From Microvelia longipes (taxonomy: Eukaryota; Arthropoda; Insecta; Hemiptera; Veliidae): 64,000 bases of DNA. Both the position numbers and the translations under genes were made by a program. The DNA lies in contig JACMZG010001914.1 in NCBI GenBank assembly GCA_018340805.1, positions 11,309,272-11,373,271 on the forward strand. Direction: 5' to 3'. The notes under the pieces were generated by a model. The model made no database searches, was not told the DNA's origin, and saw only the letters and a program-made list of their open reading frames with translations. Positions 34,101 through 44,639 of the stretch are shown here, one piece after another; position 1 is the first letter of the stretch; the number at the start of each line of letters is the position of its first letter.

Positions 34101-37100
34101 CAATGATAACGGACACACAACTTGCTAAATATGTAGCTCGATTTTACAATAAATGTAAAACTAGAAAATATGTTTACAACTTAAATACAAGAAACAGTAG
34201 CACTCTTTGTACAATGCAGTGTACAAAGTCTCTTATTAAATCAGCTCCTCAACAGATACTTAAAGGTCATTGACCTAGTGTATACATACAACATATACAA
34301 TCAATACGAAAAAGCCTCTCCACAAAGTTAATTTAATAAAATTAAAAACCGGCTTTCAACCTAAACGGTCATCATCACTGCCAGAGAGAAGAATCTATAG
34401 ATGTAGGTGAGTCTATGATATTACGACTGAGACACCCAGTCACCCTTAATTATATGTTGTATATATATATATTATATATATATATATAATATATTATATA
34501 TATATATAATATACTGTTTGTGCTACTTGGCATGGTCCGATTTAGCTGAAACTGGTCTCAATCGATTTAGCATGCCTTCTACTTTAAAATATGACATGTT
34601 TTAAAGGCATTTGAAATTAAAAAAAATTCTTGTCATAAATTTCTTCACAAACAATAAACTCCGTTATCTCCCTAAGACACAGAAAGTTCGGTTGTGTAAT
34701 GGTTCGCACGGTTGGGGCCTCTAGGATTTTCATGGGAGGGATGGAAATCCTTTCACGTGCAATCCTTCAAAAAGGTTGTTAAGCTAATGGTTCTGAGCCT
34801 GTGCGATGTCAGGTACTTGTAAAAGATCCCTAACCCTAAATGAACCCGGTATAAATAATAATAAATAAACAAAGAAATCACATAAAAAGAATACCTTTCC
34901 AGACCTAGATAAGGAAGGGTCATTATTAATTTGATCTTCAAAATATTTTTGATTGTTTTTAGCTCTTACATGTTCTCCATTAATTTCTAATAGTTTTAAA
35001 GTGTGTTTTAGACCCTCTTCATTTTTCCCTGAAAATAAATTCTTAATCATTAATTAGCAATATTTTAAACGAGTTCTTTATTGGGAAAAGAATAAAAAAG
35101 TAAGTCTACATTCTCGTGAATTTTGGTGAAATTTAGTATATATATATATGGAGCATTGATATGGAGGTTTAAAAAACTCCTTTGTTTTTTTTTAAGTAAG
35201 GCTTAATTTACACTACTTGATGATGTCATTAAAATAAACTTTTTTAAATTTAAGGGGGGTGTATAGCATATTAACATGAGTAAGTAAATTTGTTAGTTTA
35301 AGCCAGCTGAAACCTTTACTCTTCAACAACAAAACTAAACTTCATTTTTCAAGTTTGGCAAAATGACAGTGCACTAGCCCTGTAATCCAAAGTTACATGG
35401 CAAAATGCCATGTAACAACCAATAACTCAAAACCACAGAAAGGCCCCGCTCCAAAGCAGCTTAAAGGGCCCAAGTAAGAGGTAAAAGGTCGGAGGCATCT
35501 TAATAGTAATTTTAAAAAATTTTTTTTTAGTAGCCCTTTAAACAATTACCTGCTAAAAATTCTGTCCATGCCTTATACTCCAAAATTCTAACTCTAACTT
35601 TATCATTGCAATCATCTTGAGGCTCGGTTGTATTGAAACAAAGGTTATAAGCATGATTTAACCAGCTTTCCGACTGGTCATGAATAGTTTTATCACTGAA
35701 CGCTGTTTCAATTATATGCAGACAATCTTTGGCTGGAACATAAATCAAAGCAACAGAGAATTGAAAAAGTTGGTGTCAGATAAGGTTGATTTATTAAGCT
35801 GGGAAATTGATGCAGCTCTTCTCCAAATTAACCAGCAAATGATTTAGTATGCATAAGGAAAGCAATGTTATAGGTCTAAACATCGTAACAAGGAGAATCC
35901 TTCATATGTTCATGGCATAGAGTTCTCAGGTGCATTAAAATACCTATGGTCATACTTGGCACCCTAATTTATTTTAATTTTAATTCTTCATAGGAATATT
36001 AGCTAAATATTTTATTAATATATTACAGATTTTGTTAATTTATATTTTTGCAGTAAAAGTCAATTTTTGATAGATATAAATAATCTTTTGTTTTTAATTA
36101 ATTTAAGTATTAATCTAATAGTTAAAAAACCACCAATATTATTCTACTTGTTCTTTGAGTTTTATGCATTTAAACAATATGCCCAACCTAAAAAAAGTTA
36201 AACATTTGAAAGTTATAATTTGTCAATGACTTTAATTTAAAATCCAATATTTTCTAAATGGAGACTATGGTCAAATAGAATAAAAAATTAACCAACTCCC
36301 TTAAAAAACTACCAAGAGTTTAGAAAAATCAAATTTTTCCTCAATACTTTAACAATGGCTGCCATTCTGTAATTGATAGAACAATCCCTCTGTATTATTC
36401 TATTTGCACTCAAAAAAATAAAAATTGTATGTTTTTTTTATTGTTTTGTACCAATTTCTATAACACAATGTAATCTTTATCAATGATAGTCAACATGACA
36501 TTGGCATAAACCTCCTCTACGACTAAAATAGTAACTAAAAATAGCCTTAGTGGCCACAATTTTCTTCTTTTAACATTCGCAGTGGGATCGAAAAGTCTGA
36601 AATACATTAGTAAAGTTACTTGTTAATTCTATTCCACTATAATAGTGACAAATATACAAATTAAATTTAGTAGATCCATTTCCCACTAAGAGAGGTGGGT
36701 CTGCATTAAATTTCAGCTCAATTATAGTTTAGCACAAGGCTAAAATCAGTTGACAGTGCAGGAAAATAGTGTTGTGGAACTAATGAGGTTGGTTCGATTT
36801 GAAATGGTGGGTGTGGTTTAACATCCAGGAATAACCTCATTGGCTCTCTGACATTATTTTCCCATGATGTCAACTGATTTCAACCGTGTGTTACACTATA
36901 GTAAAATTTTAGATTGTTCATTAATTAAATTTTGGCCTAAAAAATGGTATTTTTTGGACAGCAAAATTAGACCTAAACTCTAATATTTGTGCCTAATGTC
37001 AAATCTCTGTAAAGAACAAAGTGGGCATTATGGTGATAGAGACACACTGGCAATCTTAAATATGCCTGAAAGATGATTGTGATGAAATAACAGTTTTCAA

Positions 37101-40100
37101 TTTTAAGATGAAACAATATTTTTCCTAAACCCCTACTGAAGTAAGTGAGAAAAGGTAAGTTAAACATAAATTTAAATTATTTACCTTTTAAAGGACTGGC
37201 TTGAGTATTATAAATCCTTCCATTAATTAAATCCTGAGTTTTAAGTTTATAAGTTTGTTGTACTCTAAGAATTGCATTAGCTGCACCATCTATATCTGTG
37301 TAACTTGGTAACTTTGAATTTTGACCCATAGAGTCATCTAAAGCATCATATAACTCTTAAAAAAAAGAAATAATCCAGGATGTTAAAAAAAAGAAATTAT
37401 AATCAGTTAAATGATTAAATTTTGATTTTAAAATACTGACTTTAGCAAATCTTCATTATCCAAAACATAGATATTATTACTATTTTCCCATGCTTCCAAC
37501 TGATTTTAACTGTATGTTAAACTATAGTCTGTTATTAGCACATGCTCTAACCAATCCTAAAGTGAGCGATATTTCACATTACACAATTGGTCTTTTCCAA
37601 ATTCAAGATGGCTGATCAGTAGAATTGTTTCCTTTCAGTGTTTTGCAAAGAGACTAATACTTAGAGGGTGTACATGGGCAGAATAGCACAGTTATAAGGA
37701 GTCTGGAAGTGAGACAGCTTCCACTAGGTGCCATAATTGTACTTACCCCTACTATAGTCTCACAAGAGAGAGACTAGATACTTCACCACCCCTATTGTAG
37801 CACGCACTCTACAAACGGCAGGCATTTTTCAGAGACGCCACATTAAACCACTTTATACAACACAGATAATTGAAGAATATATGCGACAGAAAATAATTTA
37901 ACTTATTTTAAATTTAATTTACATAATTTAAGACAAAATAGTGGAAAAATAATCTAATATTTATGTAGGATTGTAATTATTAGGAAAAATATAAAAAATT
38001 ATGTCACCAATGTACAGTTACGGCACCTAGCTACCCAAGAAATGATAAGAGCTGTTGTATCCTTCCTCTAAGTATTAGCCTCTTAGGTGTTTAGTCACAA
38101 ATGAAAAGGTCAATTAATGTTACTCGAAGACCAGTACATTAGCTATACATAAAAGGCTCAGTTACAGAACACAGTATAGTATTAGTTAAGTAATCTTTTA
38201 CACTAACCCACTATAGGAGCAAGATGAATGTCAAGAAAATCAAAACTCTCGACTAAATGTTTAATATATAAATAAGAGTTTATAGGATTCTGAAGATATT
38301 TTGTTGAATCAACTATAGTACTGCGGAATTCTTTCATTTCTTTAATCTTTCTGTTAAACAGAACAAATATACTTAGTTATACAATGAAATACAATTTAGA
38401 AAAATTTCAAGATTGTTTTTAGAAAAAAAGTTGATTTTGGTTCAATAAGTTTTTTTTTAAATTAAAAAATATATTTCAACCCCTTTGAGTCATCTTCAGG
38501 CCTAAATAACAAAAAACAATCACAAAAAATTTACAAAAAAATTAGACAAAAGGTAACTGAGTGAAAATTTCAATAAAAATAAAACAAAACAAAACTTATT
38601 ATAGTAAAACATGGTTATAACCAAATAACAGCGTGGGAAAATACTGTTGAGGAACCAATAAGGTTAACATGCAGGACTAACCTCATTGGTTCCCTCGGAT
38701 TATTTCCCACACTGTCAACTGATTATACTGTGTGTTATAACATGTATCCTCCAAACGTTATTGTAACAGCTATATTCAACAAAAAAAACGTAAAACAAAC
38801 TTAACAAATAACAAGAAACAAAAACCTAAGAGAACCTAAACAAAGATATAGACCTGTAAATAAATTGTTTTATTTACATGTTAACTTTGTAATTAAAGAG
38901 AATGATGTTTGTTAAATTTTAAACCACATTCAAATTACACAAAATAGGATATTTGTTTATCTGTTGTTTTAAATTAGTCTTTAAGATAGTCAAAATTATG
39001 AATTTTAATATCGTCATTTGACTTTTTACTAATTGTAAAAAAATAATAATGCATATTAAGTCAATGAATATAAAATTTTTATATAATATTAATGTCAAAT
39101 AAAAACATAAATAATATTAAATAAAATTTATACAATAAACAAATCTAACACATGCATCTATAACCTTTCAGGAAGGTTAATATCATAAATAATTATTGTC
39201 AGGCCCTTATTAACAGAATATTAAATTGTGATAAAAGTTTCAATATTCTAGCATAAAACAACATTTTCACCATCGTTCGTTAACTAACAACACACTAAAA
39301 TAAAAACTTACCTTTCTATTTCTTTTATAGTGTAGTATATTTCATCTAAGGAATTATTAAATATATCAATAATCTGACCCTCAGATTTAAACACATCTTC
39401 TAATTGAGTAAGAGCAGCGAAAAAGGAACTCTCTTCACAATGGACTTTAACTAAGAGACTTAATAACGTTACAAATATACCTGTCAACATAAAAATATAA
39501 TGACTTAACATAAAATAAAATAATAAACTTTATTGTAAATAAACATAAAAAACAACATCCATTTACAAAAAAATATTACGTCATTAACACTAATGTAAAG
39601 TCAAAACTTAAAATGTTAGGTAAATGAATCTGAACTGTTTTGTACTGCTGTTTTCTTATTTATATAAACCAAGCATGTATAGTTTGCTTAAAATATAAAT
39701 ATCAAGAGTTTGTTATTAAGAAATGTTTAATTCATTTTATTCCGGGTCAAAAATCTTGTTTTGTCAACAACTATTTTCTTGCAACTAGATTATAACTTTT
39801 CAATCTATTTGATTATAAAAGATAACCATAATTGACAATAACTTTCATCATATTTAACTCATTAGAATCTAATATACCACATTTGCTGTCTTTCAATAAA
39901 TTTCACAATGTTGGGCAGCACAGCCACCCCTGTCCACAAGCTAATGCTTATACAGTGGGTGCACTTAATTTTGTTTTATATATTTCTATATATTGTCTGC
40001 CTCCGTGGCCGTGATTGTAAAGGCGTTGATTTTGGCACCGGAGGTCCGGGGTTCGCAGCCTGGGCTATGCTCTAAGATTTTATGAATAGTATTTGTATTA

Positions 40101-40500
40101 AAATGATTTCGCCAACTTTAATTAATTCTTAGAGTGTAATAGATGCAACCCACCTGAGGTTGTTCCTGGGTGGGCCGAAAGGCCCTAAAACGGGCATTTT
40201 ATTTTTATTTATTTCTATATAATATAATTTTTTTTCTTTAATATACATTATATATGTATTTGTATACTGTATGTTCTTTTGGTGATAAATAAATAAATAA
40301 TAATAATTCACCCCAAAGTTTATACACACTCAATCATCTTATTAGCTCATTTTCTTAAGAATCAAATGAATATATAAAAATTAAAACAAAACAGCTATAT
40401 AAAGACTTAATACACTTACTTAATCAAGCCCCCTTATTATTAAACTTTTTAAACTAATTGTAAAAAATACAAAACAAAAGAAAGACTTACCTCCTTTCAT
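25139..40500 (-). CDS. P4HA: prolyl 4-hydroxylase subunit alpha, complete
   Basis: ER-lumen Fe(II)/2-oxoglutarate dioxygenase that makes 4-hydroxyproline in collagen X-Pro-Gly repeats. It works as an alpha2-beta2 tetramer with protein disulfide isomerase. Coding exons in gene order: 40500-40491, 39480-39312, 38350-38208, 37355-37185, 35732-35550, 35028-34895, 28891-28755, 28447-28336, 27100-26888, 26512-26450, 26369-26204, 25197-25139. All phases agree, giving 519 residues. Visible: signal peptide MKGGIFVTLLSLLVKVHC; the N-terminal alpha domain with NPINSYLYIKHL; the TPR-like peptide-binding region (about 155-250); insect-type CRGFGKIRSEIQSKLKC; catalytic NYGLGGHYSTHFD with iron ligands H419 and D421; then GTAVFWYNL, third ligand H489 and 2-oxoglutarate lysine K499 (HAACPVAVGTKW). 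The 70- and 10-residue spacings are as in known P4HA. A 5.2 kb minisatellite occupies the intron 28892-34894. Confidence 0.96.
25280..25345 (-). repeat. hammerhead-like repeat motif, P4HA intron
   Basis: The minus strand reads CTGATGATGGCC, then a short loop, then GGTTGAAAGC. This resembles the CUGAUGA-stem-GAAA core arrangement. Related, more worn motifs occur near 34350, 38490, 50845 and 59335. It may be the end of a retroelement family. Confidence 0.35.
27101..27545. repeat. low-complexity AATAAAAATATAATACA array
   Basis: Irregular tandem units of about 15-20 bases of the type AATAAAAATATAATACAATA lie in the P4HA intron next to exon 9. The long reading frames through it on the minus strand are artefacts of composition. 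Confidence 0.9.
27771..27931. mobile_element. short foldback element, about 160 bp (P4HA intron)
   Basis: The arms 27771-27828 and about 27869-27931 are inverted copies: AAAACTTGCTTTAATCATAC and AATATCACAATAAAATATAA are mirrored by TTATATTTTACTGTGGAATT and ATAATTAAAACAAGTTTTT. No coding capacity. Confidence 0.72.
27960..28247. mobile_element. foldback element, about 290 bp (P4HA intron)
   Basis: The left arm, from ATAGTTAATTTAACTATTAC through GAAAAATCTTTCCAAAGTAA to CACTAATGATT, is mirrored almost base for base at about 28158-28247. The loop is about 110 bp. The end sequence TAGTTAATTTAACTA is itself a palindrome. Confidence 0.85.
28590..28740 (+). repeat. dispersed short repeat, ACAGACAAC-AAAACCACT family
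   Basis: The order GACAGACAACTTTGTGAAAA, CCACTTAGGAGG, CACCT..ATGGATAATT, CCGG and then CATATTACTTTTCCTATATA is shared with 56445-57020. Parts recur at 45610-45745 and 59215-59270. It lies just downstream of P4HA exon 7. Confidence 0.65.
28868..34056. repeat. 87-bp minisatellite built on a P4HA splice acceptor
   Basis: About 60 tandem copies of a unit of about 87 bp, for example 30749-30835. The unit includes CCATGAGGATCAAGCATGTA, then CTGCAATCAAACAACAACAA. On the minus (gene) strand this is a poly-T/G-rich tract, TTTGATTGCAG, then TACATGCTTGATCCTCATGG. The P4HA exon at 28755-28891 begins with the same sequence (TATATGCTTGATCCTCATGG) after the same acceptor, so the array starts inside the exon and extends upstream through the intron. 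Copies show many small deletions, such as GACAGG for GACCAGG. The distal copies end at about 34056. Confidence 0.96.
34457..34513. repeat. (TA)n microsatellite with interruptions
   Basis: TA-rich tract in the P4HA intron, interrupted by ATTA and AATA steps. Confidence 0.9.
34685..34875 (+). mobile_element. SINE-like element family 2, copy 1 (P4HA intron)
   Basis: It begins with a tRNA-like GTTCGGTTGTGTAATGGTTC and ends with TCTGAGCCTGTGCGATGTCA, GGTACTTGTAAAAGATCCC and an AATAATAATAAATAA tail. The same 3' module (AAGCCTGTGCGTTGTCAGGT) is in the copy at about 61040-61290. It sits about 20 bases past the donor of P4HA exon 6. Confidence 0.68.
36240..36650 (+). repeat. dispersed repeat, copy 2 of a pair with 23395-23735
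   Basis: It shares in order AATGGCTGCCATTCTGTAAT, TTATTGTTTTGTACC, ACACAATGTAATCTTTATC, GACATTGGCATAAACC and TAGTAAAGTTACTTGTTAAT. It lies in a P4HA intron. Confidence 0.68.
36720..36904. mobile_element. palindromic MITE, TCAGTTGACA family, copy 1
   Basis: The left arm (ATTATAGTTTAGCACAAGG, AAAATCAGTTGACAGTGCAG, AATGAGGTTGG) mirrors the right arm (AACCTCATTGGCT, CCATGATGTCAACTGATTTC, GTGTTACACTATAG). The whole element is about 185 bp. Related elements are at about 38605-38745, plus a half copy at 37488-37535. Confidence 0.8.
37488..37535. mobile_element. half copy of the TCAGTTGACA-family MITE
   Basis: TTTTCCCATGCTTCCAACTG then TGTATGTTAAACTATAGTC matches the right arm of the 36720-36904 element. 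No left arm is present. Confidence 0.6.
38605..38745. mobile_element. palindromic MITE, TCAGTTGACA family, copy 2
   Basis: The inverted arms contain GTGGGAAAATACTGTTGAGG, AACCAATAAGGTTA and AACCTCATTGGTTCCC, TTTCCCACACTGTCAACTGA, and end in GTTATAACATG. It lies in a P4HA intron. Confidence 0.75.
39993..40209 (+). mobile_element. tRNA-derived SINE family 1, copy 2, with 12-bp target duplication
   Basis: It starts TTGTCTGCCTCCGTGGCCGT (A-box-like region) and has GGGGTTCGCAGCCTGG as box B about 70 bases in. It continues with CGCCAACTTTAATTAATTC, GAGGTTGTTCCTGGGTGG and CCGAAAGGCCCTAAAACGGG. It is flanked by the direct repeat TATTTCTATATA (39981-39992 and 40210-40221). Intact duplication suggests relatively recent retrotransposition by a LINE. 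It lies in P4HA intron 1. Confidence 0.88.
40491..40500 (-). CDS. P4HA: P4HA first coding exon (start codon)
   Basis: The ten coding bases ATGAAAGGAG directly precede a perfect GTAAGT donor. They join in phase to the exon ending at 39480, whose acceptor is TATGTTGACAG, to give MKGG then IFVTLLSLLVKVHC, a compact signal peptide. The alternative is to start at the ATG of 39511 and read through the acceptor. That would lengthen the leader (MLSHYIFMLTG...), but I prefer the spliced start because both splice sites are strong. Confidence 0.75.
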
Positions 40501-41340
40501 AGTTACTAGCTGAGTTACTATAATATTTCATCCAATTATTAGTCATTCAAAAAAAGTACATAAAAATTACAAATTTAACATTTTTTTTTAATGAATTAAA
40601 CCCCCCAAAAATGAAATAAATTCTACAGTGACACTCGACAGAAAAATTTAATTGATTCAGATAACAAAAAAAAGTTAATTGCTCAGACTAAGTCGAATTT
40701 TTTTAACCTTGAATATATAAGCTTTATCAGAAAATAATAAAAGTTAATAATAGATTATGAAATAGGTGACAATTAAAAATTCATGTACAGTATTATAATG
40801 CTAATTTAACTGTTCTGGAAATCCAAAGTATACAATATTTTACAGATTCATTCATATTATAAAATGCAATTACTAATTGCATTTTAAATCAAAATATTAA
40901 ATCATAGTTCATTTTTATGAATCATAAACTAACACTCAATGATAGGAGTCTATTTTTATTATTTAATATTAAGATCAAATAAATAAACATTTTAATAATA
41001 AGGAAAACACCTTAAAAATGTAATTGGATCAAACTGCACATTTTTCACAAGTATAATCTTCATAATCTTAAATAAATAATTATTTCATTATTTTATAACT
41101 TGAATTAAAATTGTACAAATAATAAGTCATCAAATTAGTAAAATAACTTATTAAAACTAACTCGTCATTGTTGAACTAATTTATTATTTTGTACACCTCT
41201 TTCGCTTCATAATTAAATAAAAAATAAATAACATGATTTAAAAAAAAATAAAAAATGACAAGATTAAAAAAATGTATTTTAAATTTTTTTATAAAAAAGT
41301 TTTGAAGAATGATGGCTACAAGTAACCTCCATATGTCTTA
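40501..41340. other. P4HA upstream region, no gene
   Basis: The P4HA promoter is expected here because the start codon is at 40500 on the minus strand. The sequence is uniformly AT-rich, and I cannot pick a TATA or initiator element with confidence. Confidence 0.35.
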
Positions 41341-41345
41341 ATATA

Positions 41346-42530
41346 CAGGGTGTTTCATATAAAGTGTCCACCAGAAAAGGAGGTGATAGTACTCCTCAAA
41401 AGGAACAAAAAATGTCCTATAATATAAACCCCAATCTCCAACCGTTTTCCCACAAGGTCAAATTTAATATTTCAAAAAAATATTTGACCTCACATCATAA
41501 AATTATTAATAGGGATTTAACTATTCAAGCTAGAAAGGCGAAATCAGTATCATTAGAAAGCTGAGTAAATTTCCTAAAGGACAAACTACTAACCATGTCA
41601 AATATTTTGGAACTACTGCCTAAAATTTGCATGAAACATGATTTTTAAAAAAAATGAATTTTATGGAATTGTAGTAGGGCATTAGAGGAAGTAAGAGATG
41701 AGCAAAAGTTCAGCCAAGAACGGAAAAAACTTCTCTTATGACTGCCCTTTAAGAAAATGTAAATATTTTCATACATTCAATAGTCAAAAATGTAAGCTAT
41801 TGTTGCTAGAAGTTGCAAAACTGATAATTTTTGTCGTATAAAAGTGAAAATAATGTGTTATTTTAATAAAATATTTTATTCGAAATAATTTAATAATACG
41901 ATTTTAGACTCTAGAAGGTAAAATAAACCTATTTTATTCTTACACATTTTTCTCTAAAACCACTCTTTTCCCTTGCTTTTGAGATTTTTAATTATTTTAT
42001 GTACCATGTAATTAACATTGTAGACATATGCAAAAATGCCAAAAAATATTAGTTTTTGCAACTTCTAGGAAAAATGGCTTAAAATTTTGACTATTGAATG
42101 TATAAAATTATTTAATTTTTCTTTAAGGGCAATCATAAGAGAAGTTTTTTCCGTTCTTGGCTGAACTTTTGCTCATCTCTTACTTCCTCTAATGCCCTAC
42201 TACAAAAATTCCATAAAATTCATTTTTTTAAAAATCATGTTTCATGCAAAATTTTGGGCAGTAGTTCCAAAATATTTGACATGGTTAGTAGTTTGTCCTT
42301 AGGAAATTTACTCAGCTTTCTAATGATACTGATTTCGCCTTTCTAGCTTGAATAGTTAAATCCCTATTAATAATTTTATGATGTGAGGTCAAATATTTTT
42401 TTGAAATATTAAATTTGACCTTGTGGGAAAACGGTTAGAGATCGGGGTTTATATTATAGGACATTTTTTGTTCCTTTTGAGGAGTACTATCACCTCCTTT
42501 TCTGGTGGACACTTTATATGAAACACCCTG
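41346..42530. mobile_element. foldback element with about 470-bp arms and TA target duplication
   Basis: It begins CAGGGTGTTTCATATAAAGT and ends with its exact mirror ACTTTATATGAAACACCCTG, flanked by TA on both sides (41344-41345, 42531-42532). The arms stay inverted and nearly identical for about 470 bases, through AGGAGGTGATAGTACTCCTC, GATTTCGCCTTTCTAGC (right arm sense) and AAGAACGGAAAAAACTTCTC. The loop is about 240 bp. There is no transposase. The TA duplication suggests a Tc1/mariner-type helper; this is inference. Confidence 0.92.
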
Positions 42531-42540
42531 TAATGTGTGT

Positions 42541-42544
42541 GTGC

Positions 42545-42592
<48 letters not shown>

Positions 42593-42593
42593 A

Positions 42594-42622
<29 letters not shown>
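42541..42622. repeat. (TA)n microsatellite
   Basis: TA-rich run, starting with a GTGTGTGCG step, directly after the foldback element. Confidence 0.93.
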
Positions 42623-42624
<2 letters not shown>

Positions 42625-42639
42625 AAACCACATATAGAA

Positions 42640-43560
42640 TTTCCAGAGTAAAAACTTTTTAAAATTGAGAAAACCGTAAAAAAATAGTTGCTTGCATAAT
42701 CGATAAAGCAATGATTATACATACATATCATCTTTGAATATTAAATTAAAGGTTGCTATTTACTTAAAAACTGAGTGAGAATCACCAGACCTCTCATCCA
42801 CTGTTCTTTCTCGGCACTTTTTTACTTTCTAAGCATTATTTTTATTTCCTTATTTTTATCACCTAATTATTAATTAATTTTACAACCCATCTTTTAATTT
42901 ACCTTTATTTATTTTTGTGAATTTTTTTATGTTTAAATTAATAAAATAAAATTGAAAACACAAGTTAACAGTTCAAATATAAATGAGAGACTATAATGGG
43001 ACATTAAATTTCTTCCCTAATTATCGACTCCTACACTTTAAAGATTAATTGAGTTTTATATTACCAGATGTAATACTATAAAAAGAAAACCTCTATTGAT
43101 TATGTGGGACAATACAGTCATAAAACTAATACTAAATAACTATTTTTAAATGTAATCATTACTTAAAACGCAACAATAAAAAATTAAGTTAATAAAAGTA
43201 TTAAAATAAATCAATAAGCAACAAACAAACTTAATTCTGAAAATCAAAGTAATAACTTTGTAATCACTATTAATAAAATTTATGAGGTATTATCTGAAAG
43301 TATACTAAGCTCGGTGACTCTGTTTCCATGTTAACTATTACTTAATACAAGGTATTAAGTTTATATTTAATTACTGATAGCTACTGATAATAAAAAGAAT
43401 ATATTGATAACTGAAAATGAAGTAGTGAAATTAATTTTCAACCTTTTTTTACAGCAGCCAAATATAGTACTTATCTCATAATTTTTTTTTAAAAAAAGCT
43501 GCCAATCAGGAACAAGGTTTCCCTACCAATAGGGTCTATAATTACATACAATTATAAATA
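42640..43560. other. gene-free AT-rich stretch
   Basis: No conserved block or element end seen. Confidence 0.45.
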
Positions 43561-43565
43561 AATAT

Positions 43566-43579
43566 ATACATATATATAT

Positions 43580-43614
<35 letters not shown>

Positions 43615-43635
43615 TATATTATATATATATATTAT

Positions 43636-43708
<73 letters not shown>

Positions 43709-43740
43709 ATACTATATATATATATATATTATATATATAT
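43566..43740. repeat. (TA)n microsatellite, interrupted
   Basis: About 175 bases of TA with TATTATA interruptions. Confidence 0.95.
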
Positions 43741-44029
43741 CTACTGCTGTAGTTGTGGTCGGGAATTTTTTTATGACGTCATTAACCCGCAATAACGGCT
43801 CAGCAAAAATTTAGAAAAATCATAAAATAGAGAAAAATGATGCAATTGGATTGAGATTTGACTATGCATAAGACTAACAAATGCCCTCAGTTTCATGCCA
43901 TTATCAGCATTAGTTAAAATTGTATAAAATGACTAGTGTACGTTTTTTAAAAATTGTAAAATGGTTCAAAAAGTTAAAATTTGATAGAAGAGGATATTAT
44001 TACCTAATAAATAAGTACACTAACTTTCG

Positions 44030-44240
44030 TTTCAATACCACATGTATATCGATGATTTTTGTTGGATCATAAAAATTAAGGAGCAGGTCAGTGCTGAATG
44101 GGTGACCGCTGAGAATGACATGGATGCATTTACTATCTGAAAACGGGTGTATAAATTTGGCCAACTGTATTTCTGAGACGAGGGAAGCAGCAAATCCAAT
44201 GTAACGAAGTAAAAGTTCTGAGGTACCCTGAACCCGATTT
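44030..44240. repeat. dispersed repeat sharing ends with 60435-60660
   Basis: The block TATATCGATGATTTTTGTTG, GATCATAAAAATTAAGGAGC, then later TTTCTGAGA and GAGGTACCC, is matched at 60455-60640 (TATATCTATGATTTTTGCTG, AATCATCAAAATTAAGCAGC, TTCTGAGAAG, GAGGTACCCCG). Related TTGATGCTGC ends occur at 8475, 44995 and 56100. Confidence 0.6.
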
Positions 44241-44275
44241 TTTTTTATTTCAATGCCTAGAATAAAAGTCCGTTT

Positions 44276-44632
44276 ATTTTAAAAATCTTGACAGGTAAGT
44301 TTAGACACCACTGATTTTTAAGAAAAAAAATCTCTGCAAGAAGGGAGCAGGAAAAACTGTGTAAACAAATCAGGTTATTTTACCTGTATTTTGTGTAGTT
44401 TTATTTTAAAATATCATTTTAAGATTCATTTAAAAGTAGCTTTTAAAACGATGTAATCAAAAGAAGAACCACGAACAAAGTGAACGGTTGCCGGGAAAAA
44501 GGTTTTTTCCCTTCAGCGGTTATTGTGGTAAGGATTTTTTTTTCTTTTTTTAAGTGAGAAGTTGCAGCGGCTTCCGATTGGTCAATACCAAAATACTTAT
44601 GACTTGGGGATTTTTAACTAAACGATAGACTG
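44276..44632 (-). mobile_element. MITE family B, copy 2, truncated at one end
   Basis: It is the reverse complement of the element at 57960-58345, with the same internal order (TCTTGACAGG, GTTTAGACACCACTGATTTT, AAGAAGGGAGCAGGAAAAAC, GATGTAATCAAAAGAAGAAC, CACGAACAAAGTGAACGG). The end AACTAAACGATAGACTG is intact and followed by TA, but the other TIR is missing beyond 44276. Confidence 0.85.
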
Positions 44633-44639
44633 TATATTA

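Noticed and set aside
39308..39511. P4HA start at the ATG at 39511
   Set aside because: It would read through a good acceptor (TATGTTGACAG). The ten-base upstream exon with a perfect GTAAGT donor gives a more compact signal peptide, so this start is kept only as an alternative.
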